16,171 bases of DNA from Lachnospiraceae bacterium. GTDB taxonomy: Bacteria > Bacillota_A > Clostridia > Lachnospirales > Lachnospiraceae. The position numbers and the translations under genes were made by a program. Positions 7,139 through 15,654 of the stretch are shown here, piece by piece. The number at the start of each line of letters is the position of its first letter. The stretch's first letter is position 1. The notes under the pieces were generated by a model. That model searched no databases. It saw only the letters and a list, made by a program, of their open reading frames with translations, and was not told the DNA's origin. The stretch is taken from assembly GCA_016291475.1 (NCBI GenBank), contig JAEEXJ010000074.1:1-16171 (forward strand), given 5' to 3'.

Positions 7139-7434
7139 TGCTGTGACGTGATAGCTGTGAAGCGTGAGGTTGCAGGTAAGGAAATATCCGAACCTGGTTT
7201 TTCCGCGGAGCGAATGTCAAGTTACAAAACTGACGACAAGTCACTGTACCATTACAGTCTGCCTCAGGCAGAAACGACGTGTGGCCTGCAAAGGAACCGG
7301 GGCCAAGGTTTCGTCCGCGTTAGCGGGTAGGAAACACACGGGCAAGTGTACAGTCACCGCTTGTCGCAAGATTGCGGGATAACTTCTAATAAAAGGAGAT
7401 CCTGCGAAATCGCGAAAAGGAGGCGACTTTTTTT
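7139..7434 (+). promoter_or_regulatory. Structured 5' leader of the S10 operon
   Basis: About 300 nt of non-coding leader precede rpsJ and hold a row of hairpins. They are CAGGT/ACCTG with inner GGA/TCC (7173-7196); GTC-A-AGTT/AACT-GAC with a bulged A (7216-7234); ACTGT/ACAGT (7243-7258); CTGCC/GGCAG (7259-7271); GTTTC/GAAAC enclosing CCGC/GCGG with a GTTA loop (7308-7335); ACAC/GTGT (7336-7349); and CCGC-TTG/CAA-GCGG (7357-7377). Near the gene, TCCT (7400-7403) can pair with AGGA (7418-7421) around GCG/CGC and so hide the AAGGAGG ribosome-binding site (7417-7423). Its size and position suit feedback control by a ribosomal protein (L4 in E. coli), but which protein binds is not visible. Confidence 0.6.
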
Positions 7435-7752
7435 ATGGCAAAATCAGTAATGAGAATTACACTTAAGGCTTATGAGCACGAACTCGTTGATGCATCAGCA
7501 GCAAAGATCATCGAGACTGCTAAGAAGAACGGCTCTAAGGTTTCAGGACCTGTGCCCCTTCCTACCAAGAAAGAGGTAGTTACCATTCTTCGTGCAACTC
7601 ATAAGTATAAGGATTCCAGAGAGCAGTTCGAGCAGAGAACCCACAAGAGACTTATCGACATTTCCGCTCCTACTCCCGGTACCATCGAGTCCTTACAGCG
7701 CCTTGAGATGCCTGCCGGTGTCTTCATCGATCTCAAGATGCTCAACAAATAA
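7435..7752 (+). CDS. rpsJ: 30S ribosomal protein S10
   Basis: The protein has 105 residues and is recognisable over its full length: [20 protein letters not shown], then [20 protein letters not shown] and [19 protein letters not shown], the conserved S10 core. S10 is a 30S head protein and, as NusE, also takes part in antitermination with NusB. It is the first gene of the operon, behind the long leader. AAGGAGG (7417-7423) lies 11 nt upstream of the ATG, separated from it by a run of seven T, which is a rather long spacing for this cluster. The length is normal for the family. Confidence 0.98.
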   Translation: MAKSVMRITLKAYEHELVDASAAKIIETAKKNGSKVSGPVPLPTKKEVVTILRATHKYKDSREQFEQRTHKRLIDISAPTPGTIESLQRLEMPAGVFIDLKMLNK

Positions 7753-7859
7753 GGCAAGTAACGAAAACAATCTCTACTATACACGAACGCGTAAGCGGTC
7801 CAATATGTAGACAATTATGTGCCATAAGGCCCGGGCACTGATTAAGAGAGGAAAAGGAA
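7753..7859 (+). promoter_or_regulatory. Structured spacer between rpsJ and rplC
   Basis: At 107 nt this is far longer than most other gaps in the operon. It can fold into a long stem: TCTAC-TAT (7773-7780) with ATA-T-GTAGA (7803-7811), closed inside by GA-A-CGC / GCG-G-TC around a GTAA loop of the GNRA type (7785-7800). A second hairpin, GTGCC/GGCAC (7819-7823 with 7834-7838), lies 12-20 nt before the L3 ribosome-binding site. Neither has a U-tract, so they do not look like terminators. A regulatory or processing role is a guess. Confidence 0.4.
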
Positions 7860-8543
7860 ATGAAAAAGGCAATACTTACAACAAAGGTCGGAATGACTCA
7901 GATCTTTGCAGATAACGGAGAGCTTATCCCCGTTACCGTACTTCAGGCAGGTCCCTGCGTAGTAACTCAGGTTAAGACTGCAGAGAACGACGGCTATGAA
8001 GCAGTCCAGGTCGGCTTTGTCGATATGAAAGACAAGGTTGTTGAGAAGGACGGCAAGGGCGATAAGAAGATCGCACACAGAAACGGTGCAACCAAGGCTG
8101 AAGCAGGACATTTCAAGAAGGCCGGCACCACTTCCAAGAGATACGTCAGAGAGTTCCGTTTTGAGAACAGCGCTGAATACAATGTAGGCGATGAGATCAA
8201 GGCTGACATCTTCGCAAACGGAGATCACATCGACGCATCTGCGATCACCAAGGGAAAAGGCTTCCAGGGTGCAGTCAAGAGACTCGGCCAGCACAGAGGA
8301 CCCATGAAGCACGGTTCCAAGTTCCACAGACATCAGGGATCAAACGGCGCTTGTTCATCCCCTTCAAGAGTATTCAAGGGAAAGGGAATGCCCGGACACA
8401 TGGGAAGCGTCAATGCAACAGTACAGAACCTCGAGATAGTCAGAGTTGATGCTGAGAAGAATCTCATTCTTGTAAAGGGCGCAGTACCCGGTGCTAAGAA
8501 TGCTCTCGTCACCATCAAAGAGACTACCATCGCAGAAGTTTGA
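7860..8543 (+). CDS. rplC: 50S ribosomal protein L3
   Basis: The protein has 227 residues. It opens with [15 protein letters not shown] and has the long conserved loop reaching the peptidyl-transferase centre, [18 protein letters not shown] (143-160) followed by [17 protein letters not shown] (166-182), and ends with [18 protein letters not shown]3 is an early assembly protein of the 50S subunit. It is longer than the 209-212 residues common in Firmicutes. The extra residues are mostly a charged stretch around 60-80 ([19 protein letters not shown]), a surface loop by comparison with other L3 proteins that I recall. The ribosome-binding site is GAGAGG, 8 nt before the ATG. The gene follows the structured spacer after rpsJ. 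Confidence 0.97.
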   Translation: MKKAILTTKVGMTQIFADNGELIPVTVLQAGPCVVTQVKTAENDGYEAVQVGFVDMKDKVVEKDGKGDKKIAHRNGATKAEAGHFKKAGTTSKRYVREFRFENSAEYNVGDEIKADIFANGDHIDASAITKGKGFQGAVKRLGQHRGPMKHGSKFHRHQGSNGACSSPSRVFKGKGMPGHMGSVNATVQNLEIVRVDAEKNLILVKGAVPGAKNALVTIKETTIAEV

Positions 8544-8569
8544 TCGCGGCGAAAGGAGGACAGATAGAA

Positions 8570-9190
8570 ATGGCAAAAGTATCCGTATACAATATGGAAG
8601 GCAAGGAAGTCGGTACCACCGAGCTTAGCGATTCAATCTTCGGAGTTGAAGTTAACGAGCATCTCGTACACATGGCTGTACTTCAGCAGCTTGCCAATAA
8701 CAGACAGGGAACACAGAAGGCTAAGACCCGTTCTGAAGTATCAGGCGGCGGACGTAAGCCTTGGAGACAGAAGGGAACCGGTCATGCAAGACAGGGATCC
8801 ATCAGAGCTCCTCAGTGGACCGGCGGCGGCGTAGTATTCGCTCCCACCCCCAGAGATTATTCCTTCAAGCTCAACAAGAAGGAGAAGCAGGCAGCTCTTA
8901 AGAGCGTGCTTACCGATAAGGTTCAGAACGATGCACTCGTAGTTGTAGATGAGCTCAAGCTTGATGAGATCGCTACCAAAGAGTTCGCAAAGGTTATGAA
9001 GAACCTCAACGTAGAGAACGGACTTGTAGTTCTCGCAGACAATGACCAGAATGTAGTGCTCAGTGCCAGAAATATGGCAGAGGTAAACACCGAGGTTGTA
9101 AACGCAATCAACGTATACGACATCCTTTCAGCAGGAAAACTCGTACTTACCAAAGATGCACTTACCAAGATCGAGGAGGTGTACGCATAA
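8570..9190 (+). CDS. rplD: 50S ribosomal protein L4
   Basis: The protein has 206 residues. The characteristic extended loop that lines the exit tunnel is present: [20 protein letters not shown], followed by [21 protein letters not shown]4 binds 23S rRNA early in assembly, and in E. coli it also represses its own operon. I chose the ATG at 8570, where the protein begins [15 protein letters not shown], because AAAGGAGG (8552-8559) lies 10 nt upstream; an in-frame ATG at 8540 would overlap the L3 stop and add ten unusual residues. The stop codon overlaps the rplW start by one base. Confidence 0.97.
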   Translation: MAKVSVYNMEGKEVGTTELSDSIFGVEVNEHLVHMAVLQQLANNRQGTQKAKTRSEVSGGGRKPWRQKGTGHARQGSIRAPQWTGGGVVFAPTPRDYSFKLNKKEKQAALKSVLTDKVQNDALVVVDELKLDEIATKEFAKVMKNLNVENGLVVLADNDQNVVLSARNMAEVNTEVVNAINVYDILSAGKLVLTKDALTKIEEVYA

Positions 9191-9489
9191 TGGCTGACAT
9201 TAAGTTTTACGATGTGATCCTTAAGCCTGTGATCACCGAGAAGAGCATGAGCGGAATGGCCGAGAAGAAGTACACATTCCTCGTACATCCCGAATCAAAC
9301 AAGAGCCAGATCAAGGAAGCTGTCGAGAAGATGTTCGACGGCGCTAAGGTCAAGAGAGTCAACACCATCAACCTTGATGGAAAGACCAAGAGAAGAGGCC
9401 GCACCGTTGGTGAGACCGCTAAGACCAAGAAAGCAATCGTATGGCTCACTGATGACAGCAAGGACATCGAGATCTACAGCGGATTATAA
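9190..9489 (+). CDS. rplW: 50S ribosomal protein L23
   Basis: The protein has 99 residues. The start [14 protein letters not shown] and the body [19 protein letters not shown], with the basic loop [11 protein letters not shown], are the L23 signature. L23 sits at the exit of the ribosomal tunnel and is a docking site for trigger factor and SRP. Its ATG shares one base with the rplD stop codon (TAATG), which suggests translational coupling. The length is normal for the family. A 105-nt gap follows before rplB. Confidence 0.97.
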   Translation: MADIKFYDVILKPVITEKSMSGMAEKKYTFLVHPESNKSQIKEAVEKMFDGAKVKRVNTINLDGKTKRRGRTVGETAKTKKAIVWLTDDSKDIEIYSGL

Positions 9490-9594
9490 TTCGTCCTTGA
9501 AGAGTATACAGGCAGCGTGACAACCCAAACGAATATACGCAGTCTGTGCAAACGGACCAAGGTCCGGATAGTTTAGAAAAAGGAGAACTGAAAA
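9490..9594 (+). promoter_or_regulatory. Spacer between rplW and rplB with hairpin potential
   Basis: This is the second unusually long gap in the operon. A perfect palindrome, CGGACCAAGGTCCG (9553-9566), can form a 5-bp hairpin with loop CAAG. Farther up, GTATA (9504-9508) can pair with TATAC (9534-9538). No U-tract or promoter is evident. The AGGAG site for rplB (9581-9585) lies at its right end. The function, if any, is unknown. Confidence 0.35.
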
Positions 9595-10437
9595 ATGGGT
9601 ATTAAGACTTACAAGCCCTATACAGCGTCCAGAAGAAACATGACAGGTTCTGACTTCGCTGAAGTTACCAAGAAGACTCCCGAGAAGAGCCTCATCAGCA
9701 ACAAGAAGAAGAACGCAGGACGTAACAGCCAGGGTAAGATCACCGTTCGTCACAAGGGCGGCGGAAATAAAGTAAAGTATAGACAGATCGATTTCAGAAG
9801 ACTTAAGGATGATATTCCTGCAAGAGTAATCGGAATCGAGTATGATCCCAACAGAACCGCAAATATCGCGCTTATCTGCTATGAGGACGGAGAGAAGGCA
9901 TACATCCTTGCTCCTCAGGGACTTACAGACGGTATGAAGGTTATGAGCGGCGCTAACGCCGAGGTAAGAGTAGGTAACTGCCTTCCTCTCGAGCTCGTAC
10001 CCGTAGGTACCATGGTTCACAACATTGAGCTCTATCCCGGCAAGGGCGGACAGATGGTCCGCAGTGCAGGTACCGGAGCACAGCTCGTAGCAAAAGAAGG
10101 AAAGTACGCAACCTTGAGACTTCCTTCAGGCGAGATGAGAATGGTTCCCATCAATTGCAGAGCAACAATCGGAATCATCGGAAATGTAGATCACAATCTT
10201 GTTAAACTCGGAAAAGCCGGACGTAAGCGCCATATGGGCATCCGTCCTACCGTAAGAGGATCAGTCATGAACCCCAACGATCATCCTCACGGCGGTGGTG
10301 AAGGTAAGACCGGAATCGGTCGTCCCGGACCCAGCACCCCTTGGGGCAAGCCTGCTCTTGGTCTCAAGACCAGAAAGAAGAAGAAGGCTTCCAACAAGTT
10401 GATCGTCAGAAGACGTGACGGCAAGACACTTAAGTAA
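9595..10437 (+). CDS. rplB: 50S ribosomal protein L2
   Basis: The protein has 280 residues. Conserved stretches are [15 protein letters not shown] at the start, [19 protein letters not shown], the SH3-like part with [14 protein letters not shown], and near the end [19 protein letters not shown], which contains the invariant histidine region near the peptidyl-transferase centre. The tail is highly basic ([19 protein letters not shown]). L2 is needed for subunit association and 50S assembly. The length is typical (about 275-280). AGGAG lies 9 nt upstream of the ATG, and rpsS follows after 14 nt. Confidence 0.98.
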   Translation: MGIKTYKPYTASRRNMTGSDFAEVTKKTPEKSLISNKKKNAGRNSQGKITVRHKGGGNKVKYRQIDFRRLKDDIPARVIGIEYDPNRTANIALICYEDGEKAYILAPQGLTDGMKVMSGANAEVRVGNCLPLELVPVGTMVHNIELYPGKGGQMVRSAGTGAQLVAKEGKYATLRLPSGEMRMVPINCRATIGIIGNVDHNLVKLGKAGRKRHMGIRPTVRGSVMNPNDHPHGGGEGKTGIGRPGPSTPWGKPALGLKTRKKKKASNKLIVRRRDGKTLK

Positions 10438-10451
10438 GGTAGGAGGATAAA

Positions 10452-10733
10452 ATGGGCAGATCATTAAAAAAAGGACCTTTCGCAGACGCAAGCCTGCTCA
10501 AGAAGGTGGACGCAATGAATGAGTCGGGAAACAAGTCAGTTATCAAGACTTGGTCCCGCAGATCCACGATTTTCCCTTCTTTTGTCGGACATACGATCGC
10601 CGTACACGACGGACGTAAGCATGTTCCCGTATATATCACTGAGGACATGGTCGGACACAAGCTCGGCGAGTTCGTGGCAACACGTACATACAGAGGCCAC
10701 GCGGGCGATGCTAAGAAAACATCCGCATCATAA
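10452..10733 (+). CDS. rpsS: 30S ribosomal protein S19
   Basis: The protein has 93 residues. [19 protein letters not shown] at the start, then [20 protein letters not shown] and [18 protein letters not shown], are diagnostic for S19. It lies in the head of the 30S subunit beside S13 and contacts the A-site finger. The length is usual. AGGAGG (10441-10446) lies 5 nt upstream of the ATG. A 34-nt gap leads to rplV. Confidence 0.98.
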   Translation: MGRSLKKGPFADASLLKKVDAMNESGNKSVIKTWSRRSTIFPSFVGHTIAVHDGRKHVPVYITEDMVGHKLGEFVATRTYRGHAGDAKKTSAS

Positions 10734-10767
10734 GCCCCGCTTACTGTTTTGAAAGGAGTAAACATCT

Positions 10768-11157
10768 ATGGCTAAAGGACATAGATCTCAAATTAAGAGA
10801 GAGAGAAACGAGCAGAAGGATTTAAGACCTTCAGCAAAGCTTTCTTACGCTCGCATTTCAGTACAGAAGGCATGCTTCGTGCTTGATGCGATCCGCGGAA
10901 AGGATGTACAGACCGCTATGGCTATTCTGGAGTACAACCCCAGATATGGTTCACAGATTATTAAAAAGCTTCTTGCTTCAGCAATCGCCAATGCAGAGAA
11001 CAACCAGGGACTCAATCCCGAGAACCTCTATGTTGCTGAATGCTTCGCCAACCAGGGACCTACCATGAAGAGAGTAAGACCCAGGGCACAGGGCAGAGCT
11101 TACAGAATCCTTAAGAGGATGAGCAACATTACAATCGTGCTTGACGAGAAGAAATAA
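10768..11157 (+). CDS. rplV: 50S ribosomal protein L22
   Basis: The protein has 129 residues. LSYARISVQKACFVLDAIRG and ILEYNPRYGSQIIKKLLASA mark the globular domain, and the hairpin that lines the exit tunnel is MKRVRPRAQGRAYRILKR. In other bacteria, mutations in this hairpin give macrolide resistance; here it looks like the normal form. AAAGGAG lies 10 nt before the ATG. The N-terminus has a basic extension (KGHRSQIKRERNEQKDLRP) compared with the shortest L22 proteins of about 110 residues. rpsC follows after 22 nt. Confidence 0.97.
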   Translation: MAKGHRSQIKRERNEQKDLRPSAKLSYARISVQKACFVLDAIRGKDVQTAMAILEYNPRYGSQIIKKLLASAIANAENNQGLNPENLYVAECFANQGPTMKRVRPRAQGRAYRILKRMSNITIVLDEKK

Positions 11158-11179
11158 GGAAAGGAGCTTATAAAGCAAA

Positions 11180-11845
11180 ATGGGACAGAAAGTTAATCCT
11201 CATGGACTTAGAGTCGGCGTTATTAAAGACTGGGATTCAAGATGGTATGCATCCGATGCTGATTTCTCAGATTATCTCGTCGAAGATTACAATATTCGTA
11301 AGTATCTCAAGAAGAAGCTTGCTTCCGCAGGAGTTTCCAAGATTGAGATCGAGCGTGCTTCCGATCGTATCAGAGTAATCGTTTTCACCGCAAAGCCCGG
11401 TGTTATCATCGGTAAGGGCGGAGCTGAGATCGATAAGACTCGTGCTGAGATCGAGAAGATGACCGGCAAGAAGGTTAAGATGGATATCACCGAGATCAAG
11501 CGCCCCGATCGTGATGCTCAGCTTGTAGCAGAGAACATCGCTCAGCAGCTTGAGAACCGTGTATCTTATCGTCGTGCTATGAAGTCCTGCATGGGCAGAA
11601 CCATGAAGGCAGGCGCTCTCGGAATCAAGGCTTCCTGCGCAGGAAGACTTGGCGGAGCAGATATCGCTCGTACCGAGTTCTACAGCGAGGGAACCATTCC
11701 CCTTCAGACTCTCAGAGCTGATATCGACTATGGATTTGCAGAAGCCGATACTACTTACGGAAAAGTAGGAGTAAAGGTATGGATTTATAAGGGTGAAGTA
11801 CTTCCCGTTAAGGGAAACGCTAACTCGGAAGGGAGCGAAGCATAA
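11180..11845 (+). CDS. rpsC: 30S ribosomal protein S3
   Basis: The protein has 221 residues. [20 protein letters not shown] is the typical N-terminus. The type II KH domain carries its GxxG loop in [13 protein letters not shown] (73-85, GKGG at 78-81). The C-terminal domain has [17 protein letters not shown] and [14 protein letters not shown]3 forms part of the mRNA entry tunnel and contributes to helicase activity there. AAAGGAG lies about 15 nt before the ATG, a slightly wide spacing. The stop overlaps the rplP start by one base. Confidence 0.97.
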   Translation: MGQKVNPHGLRVGVIKDWDSRWYASDADFSDYLVEDYNIRKYLKKKLASAGVSKIEIERASDRIRVIVFTAKPGVIIGKGGAEIDKTRAEIEKMTGKKVKMDITEIKRPDRDAQLVAENIAQQLENRVSYRRAMKSCMGRTMKAGALGIKASCAGRLGGADIARTEFYSEGTIPLQTLRADIDYGFAEADTTYGKVGVKVWIYKGEVLPVKGNANSEGSEA

Positions 11846-12270
11846 TGTTAATGCCTAAGAGAGTCAAGCACCGCAAGCAGTTCCGCGGTAGCATGGCAGG
11901 AAAGATTTCCAGAGGAAACAAGGTAGCATACGGTGAGTTTGGTCTTGCAGCTACCGAGCCTTGTTGGATAAAGTCAAATCAGATCGAAGCAGCCCGTGTC
12001 GCTCTCACCAGATATACAAAGCGTGAAGGACAGGTCTGGATCAAGATCTTCCCTGATAAGCCTGTTACGGCTAAGCCCGCTGAAACCAGAATGGGTTCAG
12101 GAAAAGGAACCGTTGAGTATTGGGTAGCAGTTGTTAAGCCCGGAAGAGTATTGTTCGAGATCGGCGGAGTATCTGAGGCAGCAGCCAGAGAAGCACTCAG
12201 ACTCGCATCTCAGAAGCTTCCTTGCAAGTGCAAGATCGTCACCAAGGAGCAGGAAGGCGGTGAGCAGTAA
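11845..12270 (+). CDS. rplP: 50S ribosomal protein L16
   Basis: The protein has 141 residues. [17 protein letters not shown] is the usual N-terminus, and [20 protein letters not shown] followed by [20 protein letters not shown] is the conserved core; the arginine in RMGSGKG is the place modified in E. coli. L16 helps place the A-site tRNA and matures the 50S subunit late. I keep the start at 11845, which overlaps the rpsC stop (TAATG), over the second ATG at 11851, because L16 proteins normally begin ML-x-PKR. The stop overlaps the rpmC start by one base. Confidence 0.97.
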   Translation: MLMPKRVKHRKQFRGSMAGKISRGNKVAYGEFGLAATEPCWIKSNQIEAARVALTRYTKREGQVWIKIFPDKPVTAKPAETRMGSGKGTVEYWVAVVKPGRVLFEIGGVSEAAAREALRLASQKLPCKCKIVTKEQEGGEQ

Positions 12271-12473
12271 TGAAATCAGCAAAGTTTAATGAAGAACTTC
12301 AGGCAAAGAGCGTTGAAGCCCTTAAGCAGGAGCTCACGGATGCCAAAAAGGAACTGTTCAACCTGAGATTCCAGAATGCAACCAACCAGCTTGACAACAC
12401 AGCCAGAATAACGGAAGTAAGAAAGAATATCGCACGTATTCAGACCGCACTTACCGCTAAGGCTAATGCTTAA
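12270..12473 (+). CDS. rpmC: 50S ribosomal protein L29
   Basis: The protein has 67 residues and is all helical: [20 protein letters not shown], then [20 protein letters not shown] and IARIQT, the classic two-helix L29 pattern. It binds next to L23 at the tunnel exit. Its start overlaps the rplP stop by one base, so it is probably translated by coupling. The length is normal. The ribosome-binding site is the GGCGG stretch within the end of rplP, which is weak, consistent with coupling. Confidence 0.96.
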   Translation: MKSAKFNEELQAKSVEALKQELTDAKKELFNLRFQNATNQLDNTARITEVRKNIARIQTALTAKANA

Positions 12474-12489
12474 TGAAAGGACAACGGCA

Positions 12490-12747
12490 GTGGAAGAAAG
12501 AAATTTGCGCAAGGTAAGAACCGGTAAGGTTACCAGTGACAAAATGGACAAAACGATCGTAGTTGCCATTGAGGAGCGCGTTAATCATCCTCTTTACAAC
12601 AAGGTCGTTAAGAGAACATATAAGCTCAAGGCTCATGACGAGAACAATGAGTGCAAGGTAGGAGATACCGTTCGCGTTATGGAGACAAGACCCCTTTCCA
12701 AAGATAAGAGATGGAGACTGGTCGAGATCGTAGAGAGAGCAAAGTAA
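12490..12747 (+). CDS. rpsQ: 30S ribosomal protein S17 (GTG start)
   Basis: The protein has 85 residues when started at the GTG at 12490, giving [20 protein letters not shown], the normal S17 beginning. The core has [39 protein letters not shown] and [19 protein letters not shown]17 is a primary 16S rRNA binder in the 30S body. I prefer the GTG to the in-frame ATG at 12466, because that ATG lies inside rpmC and adds eight residues not typical of the family, whereas AAAGGA (12476-12481) sits 8 nt before the GTG. GTG starts are rare in this cluster (the other is rplE). Confidence 0.93.
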   Translation: MEERNLRKVRTGKVTSDKMDKTIVVAIEERVNHPLYNKVVKRTYKLKAHDENNECKVGDTVRVMETRPLSKDKRWRLVEIVERAK

Positions 12748-12757
12748 GGAGGAAGCT

Positions 12758-13126
12758 ATGGTACAGCAGGAAACAAGACTTAAGGTAGCTGACAATACCG
12801 GTGCCAAGGAACTTCTTTGCATCCGCGTAATGGGCGGCTCTACCAGAAGATATGCCAACATCGGCGATATCATCGTTGCTTCCGTTAAGGACGCAACACC
12901 CGGAGGCGTTGTTAAAAAGGGTGATGTAGTTAAGGCAGTTGTAGTTCGTACCGTTAAAGGCGCTCGCCGTAAGGACGGTTCCTACATCAAGTTTGATGAG
13001 AACGCAGCCGTAATCATCAAGGAAGACAAGACTCCCACAGGAACCCGTATTTTCGGACCGGTAGCAAGAGAGCTTCGTGAGAAGAAGTTCATGAAGATCG
13101 TTTCACTTGCTCCCGAAGTATTATAA
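12758..13126 (+). CDS. rplN: 50S ribosomal protein L14
   Basis: The protein has 122 residues, the standard length. [20 protein letters not shown], then [20 protein letters not shown] and [20 protein letters not shown], followed by [20 protein letters not shown] and [20 protein letters not shown], cover the whole conserved fold. L14 lies at the subunit interface, contacts 16S helix 14, and is the site where the silencing factor RsfS binds. AAGGAGG lies 6 nt before the ATG. The gene is 10 nt after rpsQ. Confidence 0.98.
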   Translation: MVQQETRLKVADNTGAKELLCIRVMGGSTRRYANIGDIIVASVKDATPGGVVKKGDVVKAVVVRTVKGARRKDGSYIKFDENAAVIIKEDKTPTGTRIFGPVARELREKKFMKIVSLAPEVL

Positions 13127-13140
13127 GGAGGGCCTCAAGA

Positions 13141-13485
13141 ATGCTTAAAGTTAAAAAGGGTGATACCGTAGAGATCATCGCAGGCAAAGATAAGGGCCAG
13201 CAGGGCAAGATCAAGTCTGTCGACGTTAAGAACGGCAGAGTTATCGTAGAAGGACTCAACATGGTAACAAAGCATGCTAAGCCTTCACAGAGCAATCCCA
13301 ATGGCGGCATCAGTGAAATGGAAGCTCCCATTGATATATCCAACGTCATGCTCGTCGTTGACGGCAAGAAGACCCGTGTTGGTTTTCAGGTAGAGACTAA
13401 CGATCAGGGCAAAGTTGTAAAGAAGTCCAGAGTTGCAAAATCTACCGGCAAAGTTATCGATGTAGTATTCGATAAGACCAAATAA
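13141..13485 (+). CDS. rplX: 50S ribosomal protein L24
   Basis: The protein has 114 residues. The KOW motif is [20 protein letters not shown] near the start, followed by [20 protein letters not shown] and the conserved [13 protein letters not shown]24 is one of the two initiators of 50S assembly. The A bases of the rplN stop codon (TAA at 13124-13126) form part of its AAGGAGGG ribosome-binding site. Family members are usually 100-115 residues, so this one is at the upper end, with a lysine-rich C-terminal tail. Confidence 0.97.
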   Translation: MLKVKKGDTVEIIAGKDKGQQGKIKSVDVKNGRVIVEGLNMVTKHAKPSQSNPNGGISEMEAPIDISNVMLVVDGKKTRVGFQVETNDQGKVVKKSRVAKSTGKVIDVVFDKTK

Positions 13486-13505
13486 CGGGAAGGAGGAAAC
13501 ATTAA

Positions 13506-14045
13506 GTGAGCAGACTTAAGGATCAGTATAAAGCAGAGATCGTTCCCGCACTCACCAAGAAGTTCGGCTATGAGAACGTAATGCAGGTTCCCAAGCTCGA
13601 CAAGATCGTCATCAACATGGGTGTCGGCGAGGCTAAGGAGAATCCCAAGGCCCTTGAGAGCGCAGTAGCAGATCTCGAGACTATAACCGGACAGAAGGCA
13701 GTTCTTACCAAGGCTAAGAACTCAATCGCAAACTTCAAGATCCGTGAGGGTATGAACATCGGATGTAAGGTTACCCTTCGTGGCGAGAAGATGTATGAGT
13801 TCCTTGACAGACTTGTAAATCTTGCTCTTCCTCGTGTCCGTGACTTCAGAGGAATCAACCCCAACAGCTTCGACGGCAGAGGCAACTATGCACTCGGCAT
13901 CAAGGAGCAGTTCATTTTCCCCGAGATCGAGTTCGATAAGATCGACAAGGTTCGCGGAATGGACATCATCTTCGTAACAACGGCAAAGACAGACGAAGAG
14001 GCCAGAGAGCTTCTCACCCTGTTTAATATGCCTTTTGCTAAATAA
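13506..14045 (+). CDS. rplE: 50S ribosomal protein L5 (GTG start)
   Basis: The protein has 179 residues, the standard length. It begins [20 protein letters not shown] and has [40 protein letters not shown] and [21 protein letters not shown]5 binds 5S rRNA with L18 and contacts S13 and the P-site tRNA. The start is a GTG at 13506 with GAAGGAGG 8-15 nt upstream, and no better ATG is nearby. The neighbours are 20 nt and 18 nt away. Confidence 0.97.
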   Translation: MSRLKDQYKAEIVPALTKKFGYENVMQVPKLDKIVINMGVGEAKENPKALESAVADLETITGQKAVLTKAKNSIANFKIREGMNIGCKVTLRGEKMYEFLDRLVNLALPRVRDFRGINPNSFDGRGNYALGIKEQFIFPEIEFDKIDKVRGMDIIFVTTAKTDEEARELLTLFNMPFAK

Positions 14046-14063
14046 TAGGGAGGAAAAGTTTAA

Positions 14064-14249
14064 ATGGCTAAATTATCCATGAAGGTCAAACAGCAGCGCA
14101 AGCCTAAGTTCTCTACCCAGGCTTACACCCGTTGCAAGATTTGCGGCCGTCCTCACTCCGTACTTAAGAAGTATGGCATCTGCAGAGTTTGCTTCCGTGA
14201 GCTCGCTTACAAGGGCGAGATTCCCGGAGTCAAGAAGGCATCTTGGTAA
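14064..14249 (+). CDS. rpsN: 30S ribosomal protein S14, zinc-binding type
   Basis: The protein has 61 residues, the typical length of the type Z form. Two CxxC pairs, C24-x-x-C27 (CKIC) and C40-x-x-C43 (CRVC), make the zinc ribbon, so this is the C+ version of S14. Many Gram-positive genomes also encode a C- paralogue elsewhere that takes over under zinc limitation; none is in this window. S14 is in the 30S head and joins assembly late. GGGAGG lies about 11 nt before the ATG. Confidence 0.98.
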   Translation: MAKLSMKVKQQRKPKFSTQAYTRCKICGRPHSVLKKYGICRVCFRELAYKGEIPGVKKASW

Positions 14250-14264
14250 AGGAGGAAAAGCGCA

Positions 14265-14666
14265 ATGACAATGAGTGATCCTATTGCAGATATGCTTACA
14301 AGAATCCGTAATGCTAACACTGCAAAGCATGATACAGTAGATATCCCCAGCTCTCGCATGAAGCTGGCTATAGCAGACATCCTCGTTGATGAGGGATATG
14401 TCGCTAAGTACGAGATGGTTGACAACGGTTCTTTCAAAGATATCCGTATCTTCCTGAAGTACAATAACAACAAGAACGAGAGAGTCATCTCCGGAATCAA
14501 GAGAATCTCCAAGCCCGGCCTTAGAGTATATGCCGGCGGAGATGAGCTTCCCAAGGTTCTCGGCGGACTCGGAACCGCAATCATCTCTACCAACCAGGGT
14601 GTGCTTACCGACAAGCAGGCTCGTGAGAAGAAGATCGGCGGCGAAGTTCTTGCTTTCATTTGGTAA
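14265..14666 (+). CDS. rpsH: 30S ribosomal protein S8
   Basis: The protein has 133 residues. [20 protein letters not shown] is the normal beginning, so I keep the first ATG at 14265 rather than the one at 14271. The C-terminal half has the conserved [20 protein letters not shown] and [20 protein letters not shown], followed by GEVLAFIW. S8 binds 16S helix 21 and in E. coli represses the spc operon at the rplE region. No similar stem around rplE is evident here. AAAGGAGG lies 10 nt before the ATG. Confidence 0.98.
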   Translation: MTMSDPIADMLTRIRNANTAKHDTVDIPSSRMKLAIADILVDEGYVAKYEMVDNGSFKDIRIFLKYNNNKNERVISGIKRISKPGLRVYAGGDELPKVLGGLGTAIISTNQGVLTDKQAREKKIGGEVLAFIW

Positions 14667-14702
14667 TCGTTAATTCATATATTTCAAGGAGGTACGGGCA
14701 TT

Positions 14703-15245
14703 ATGTCACGAATCGGTAAAATGCCAATCGCTGTCCCTGCGGGAGTAACCGTAGAGGTAGCAGAAAATAATAAAGTGACTGTTAAAGGCCCCAAGGGAAC
14801 TCTCGAGAGAGTATTTCCCGCGGAGATGAAGATCGAGCAGGAGAACGGTGAGATCACCGTTTCCAGACCTAACGATCTTAAGAAGAACAGATCCCTTCAC
14901 GGCCTTTCAAGAACTCTTCTCAACAACATGATCGTTGGTGTAACCGACGGTTTCGAGAAGAAGCTTGAGATCAACGGTGTAGGTTACAGAGCAGCTAAGC
15001 AGGGTAAGAAGCTTACCCTCAACCTCGGATATTCACATCCCGTTGAGATGGAAGATCCCGAAGGAATCGAAACTGTAGTTGAAGGTCAGAACGTCATCAT
15101 CGTTAAGGGCATCGACAAGGAGAAGGTCGGACAGTTCGCTGCCGAGATCCGCTCCAAGAGAGCTCCCGAACCTTACAAGGGCAAGGGAATCAAGTATGCT
15201 GACGAGACTATCCGCCGCAAGGTTGGTAAGACCGGTAAGAAGTAA
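14703..15245 (+). CDS. rplF: 50S ribosomal protein L6
   Basis: The protein has 180 residues. [20 protein letters not shown], the first-repeat [16 protein letters not shown], the middle [20 protein letters not shown] and the ending [20 protein letters not shown] are all diagnostic. L6 lies near the base of the L7/L12 stalk and the sarcin-ricin loop. AAGGAGGT (14686-14693) lies 9 nt before the ATG. The 36-nt gap to rpsH is the widest of the second half of the operon but holds nothing that I recognise. Confidence 0.98.
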   Translation: MSRIGKMPIAVPAGVTVEVAENNKVTVKGPKGTLERVFPAEMKIEQENGEITVSRPNDLKKNRSLHGLSRTLLNNMIVGVTDGFEKKLEINGVGYRAAKQGKKLTLNLGYSHPVEMEDPEGIETVVEGQNVIIVKGIDKEKVGQFAAEIRSKRAPEPYKGKGIKYADETIRRKVGKTGKK

Positions 15246-15267
15246 TCGATAAGGAGAGTATGAAGAT

Positions 15268-15636
15268 ATGGTTAATAAGGTATCAAGATCAGAAGTTCGT
15301 GCCAAGAAGCATATGAGAATACGTAACCGCTTCAGCGGCACTGCCGAAAGACCTCGTCTTGCGGTATTCAGAAGTAACAATCACATGTATGCTCAGATTA
15401 TCGATGACGTTGAAGGAAAGACTCTTGTAGCAGCTTCCACCAACGAGAAGGAAGTTAAGGCTGAGCTTTCAAAGACAAACAATGTTGAAGCAGCAGCATA
15501 CGTTGGCACTGTAATTGCAAAGCGTGCACTCGAGAAGGGAATCAAGACGGTTGTCTTCGACAGAGGCGGTTTTATCTACATGGGTAAAGTCGCAGCATTA
15601 GCTGAGGCAGCCAGAGAAGCTGGCCTGGAATTCTAG
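15268..15636 (+). CDS. rplR: 50S ribosomal protein L18
   Basis: The protein has 122 residues. The basic N-terminus [20 protein letters not shown] is followed by [20 protein letters not shown] and, at the end, [20 protein letters not shown], all characteristic of L18. The protein binds 5S rRNA together with L5. AAGGAGAG lies about 13 nt before the ATG, and rpsE follows after 18 nt. The length is at the usual value of about 120. It ends with TAG, unlike most genes here, which end with TAA. Confidence 0.98.
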   Translation: MVNKVSRSEVRAKKHMRIRNRFSGTAERPRLAVFRSNNHMYAQIIDDVEGKTLVAASTNEKEVKAELSKTNNVEAAAYVGTVIAKRALEKGIKTVVFDRGGFIYMGKVAALAEAAREAGLEF

Positions 15637-15654
15637 GAAAGGAAGAGGAATCAC

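Noticed and set aside
7091..7382. Two short plus-strand open frames in the S10 leader
   Set aside because: They lie across the promoter and leader hairpins, have no ribosome-binding site, and contain low-complexity basic residues. The region is better explained as RNA structure.
7410..7434. Terminator-like TCGC/GCGA stem followed by seven T just before rpsJ
   Set aside because: The stem is only 4 bp and the loop contains the rpsJ ribosome-binding site. The T-run is more simply a spacer, though attenuation cannot be fully excluded.
8540..8569. Upstream in-frame ATG for L4
   Set aside because: It overlaps the L3 stop and adds residues foreign to L4, while AAAGGAGG is placed correctly for the ATG at 8570.
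12466..12489. Upstream in-frame ATG for S17
   Set aside because: It lies within rpmC and would add eight atypical residues. The GTG at 12490 has a fitting ribosome-binding site and gives the family-typical N-terminus.
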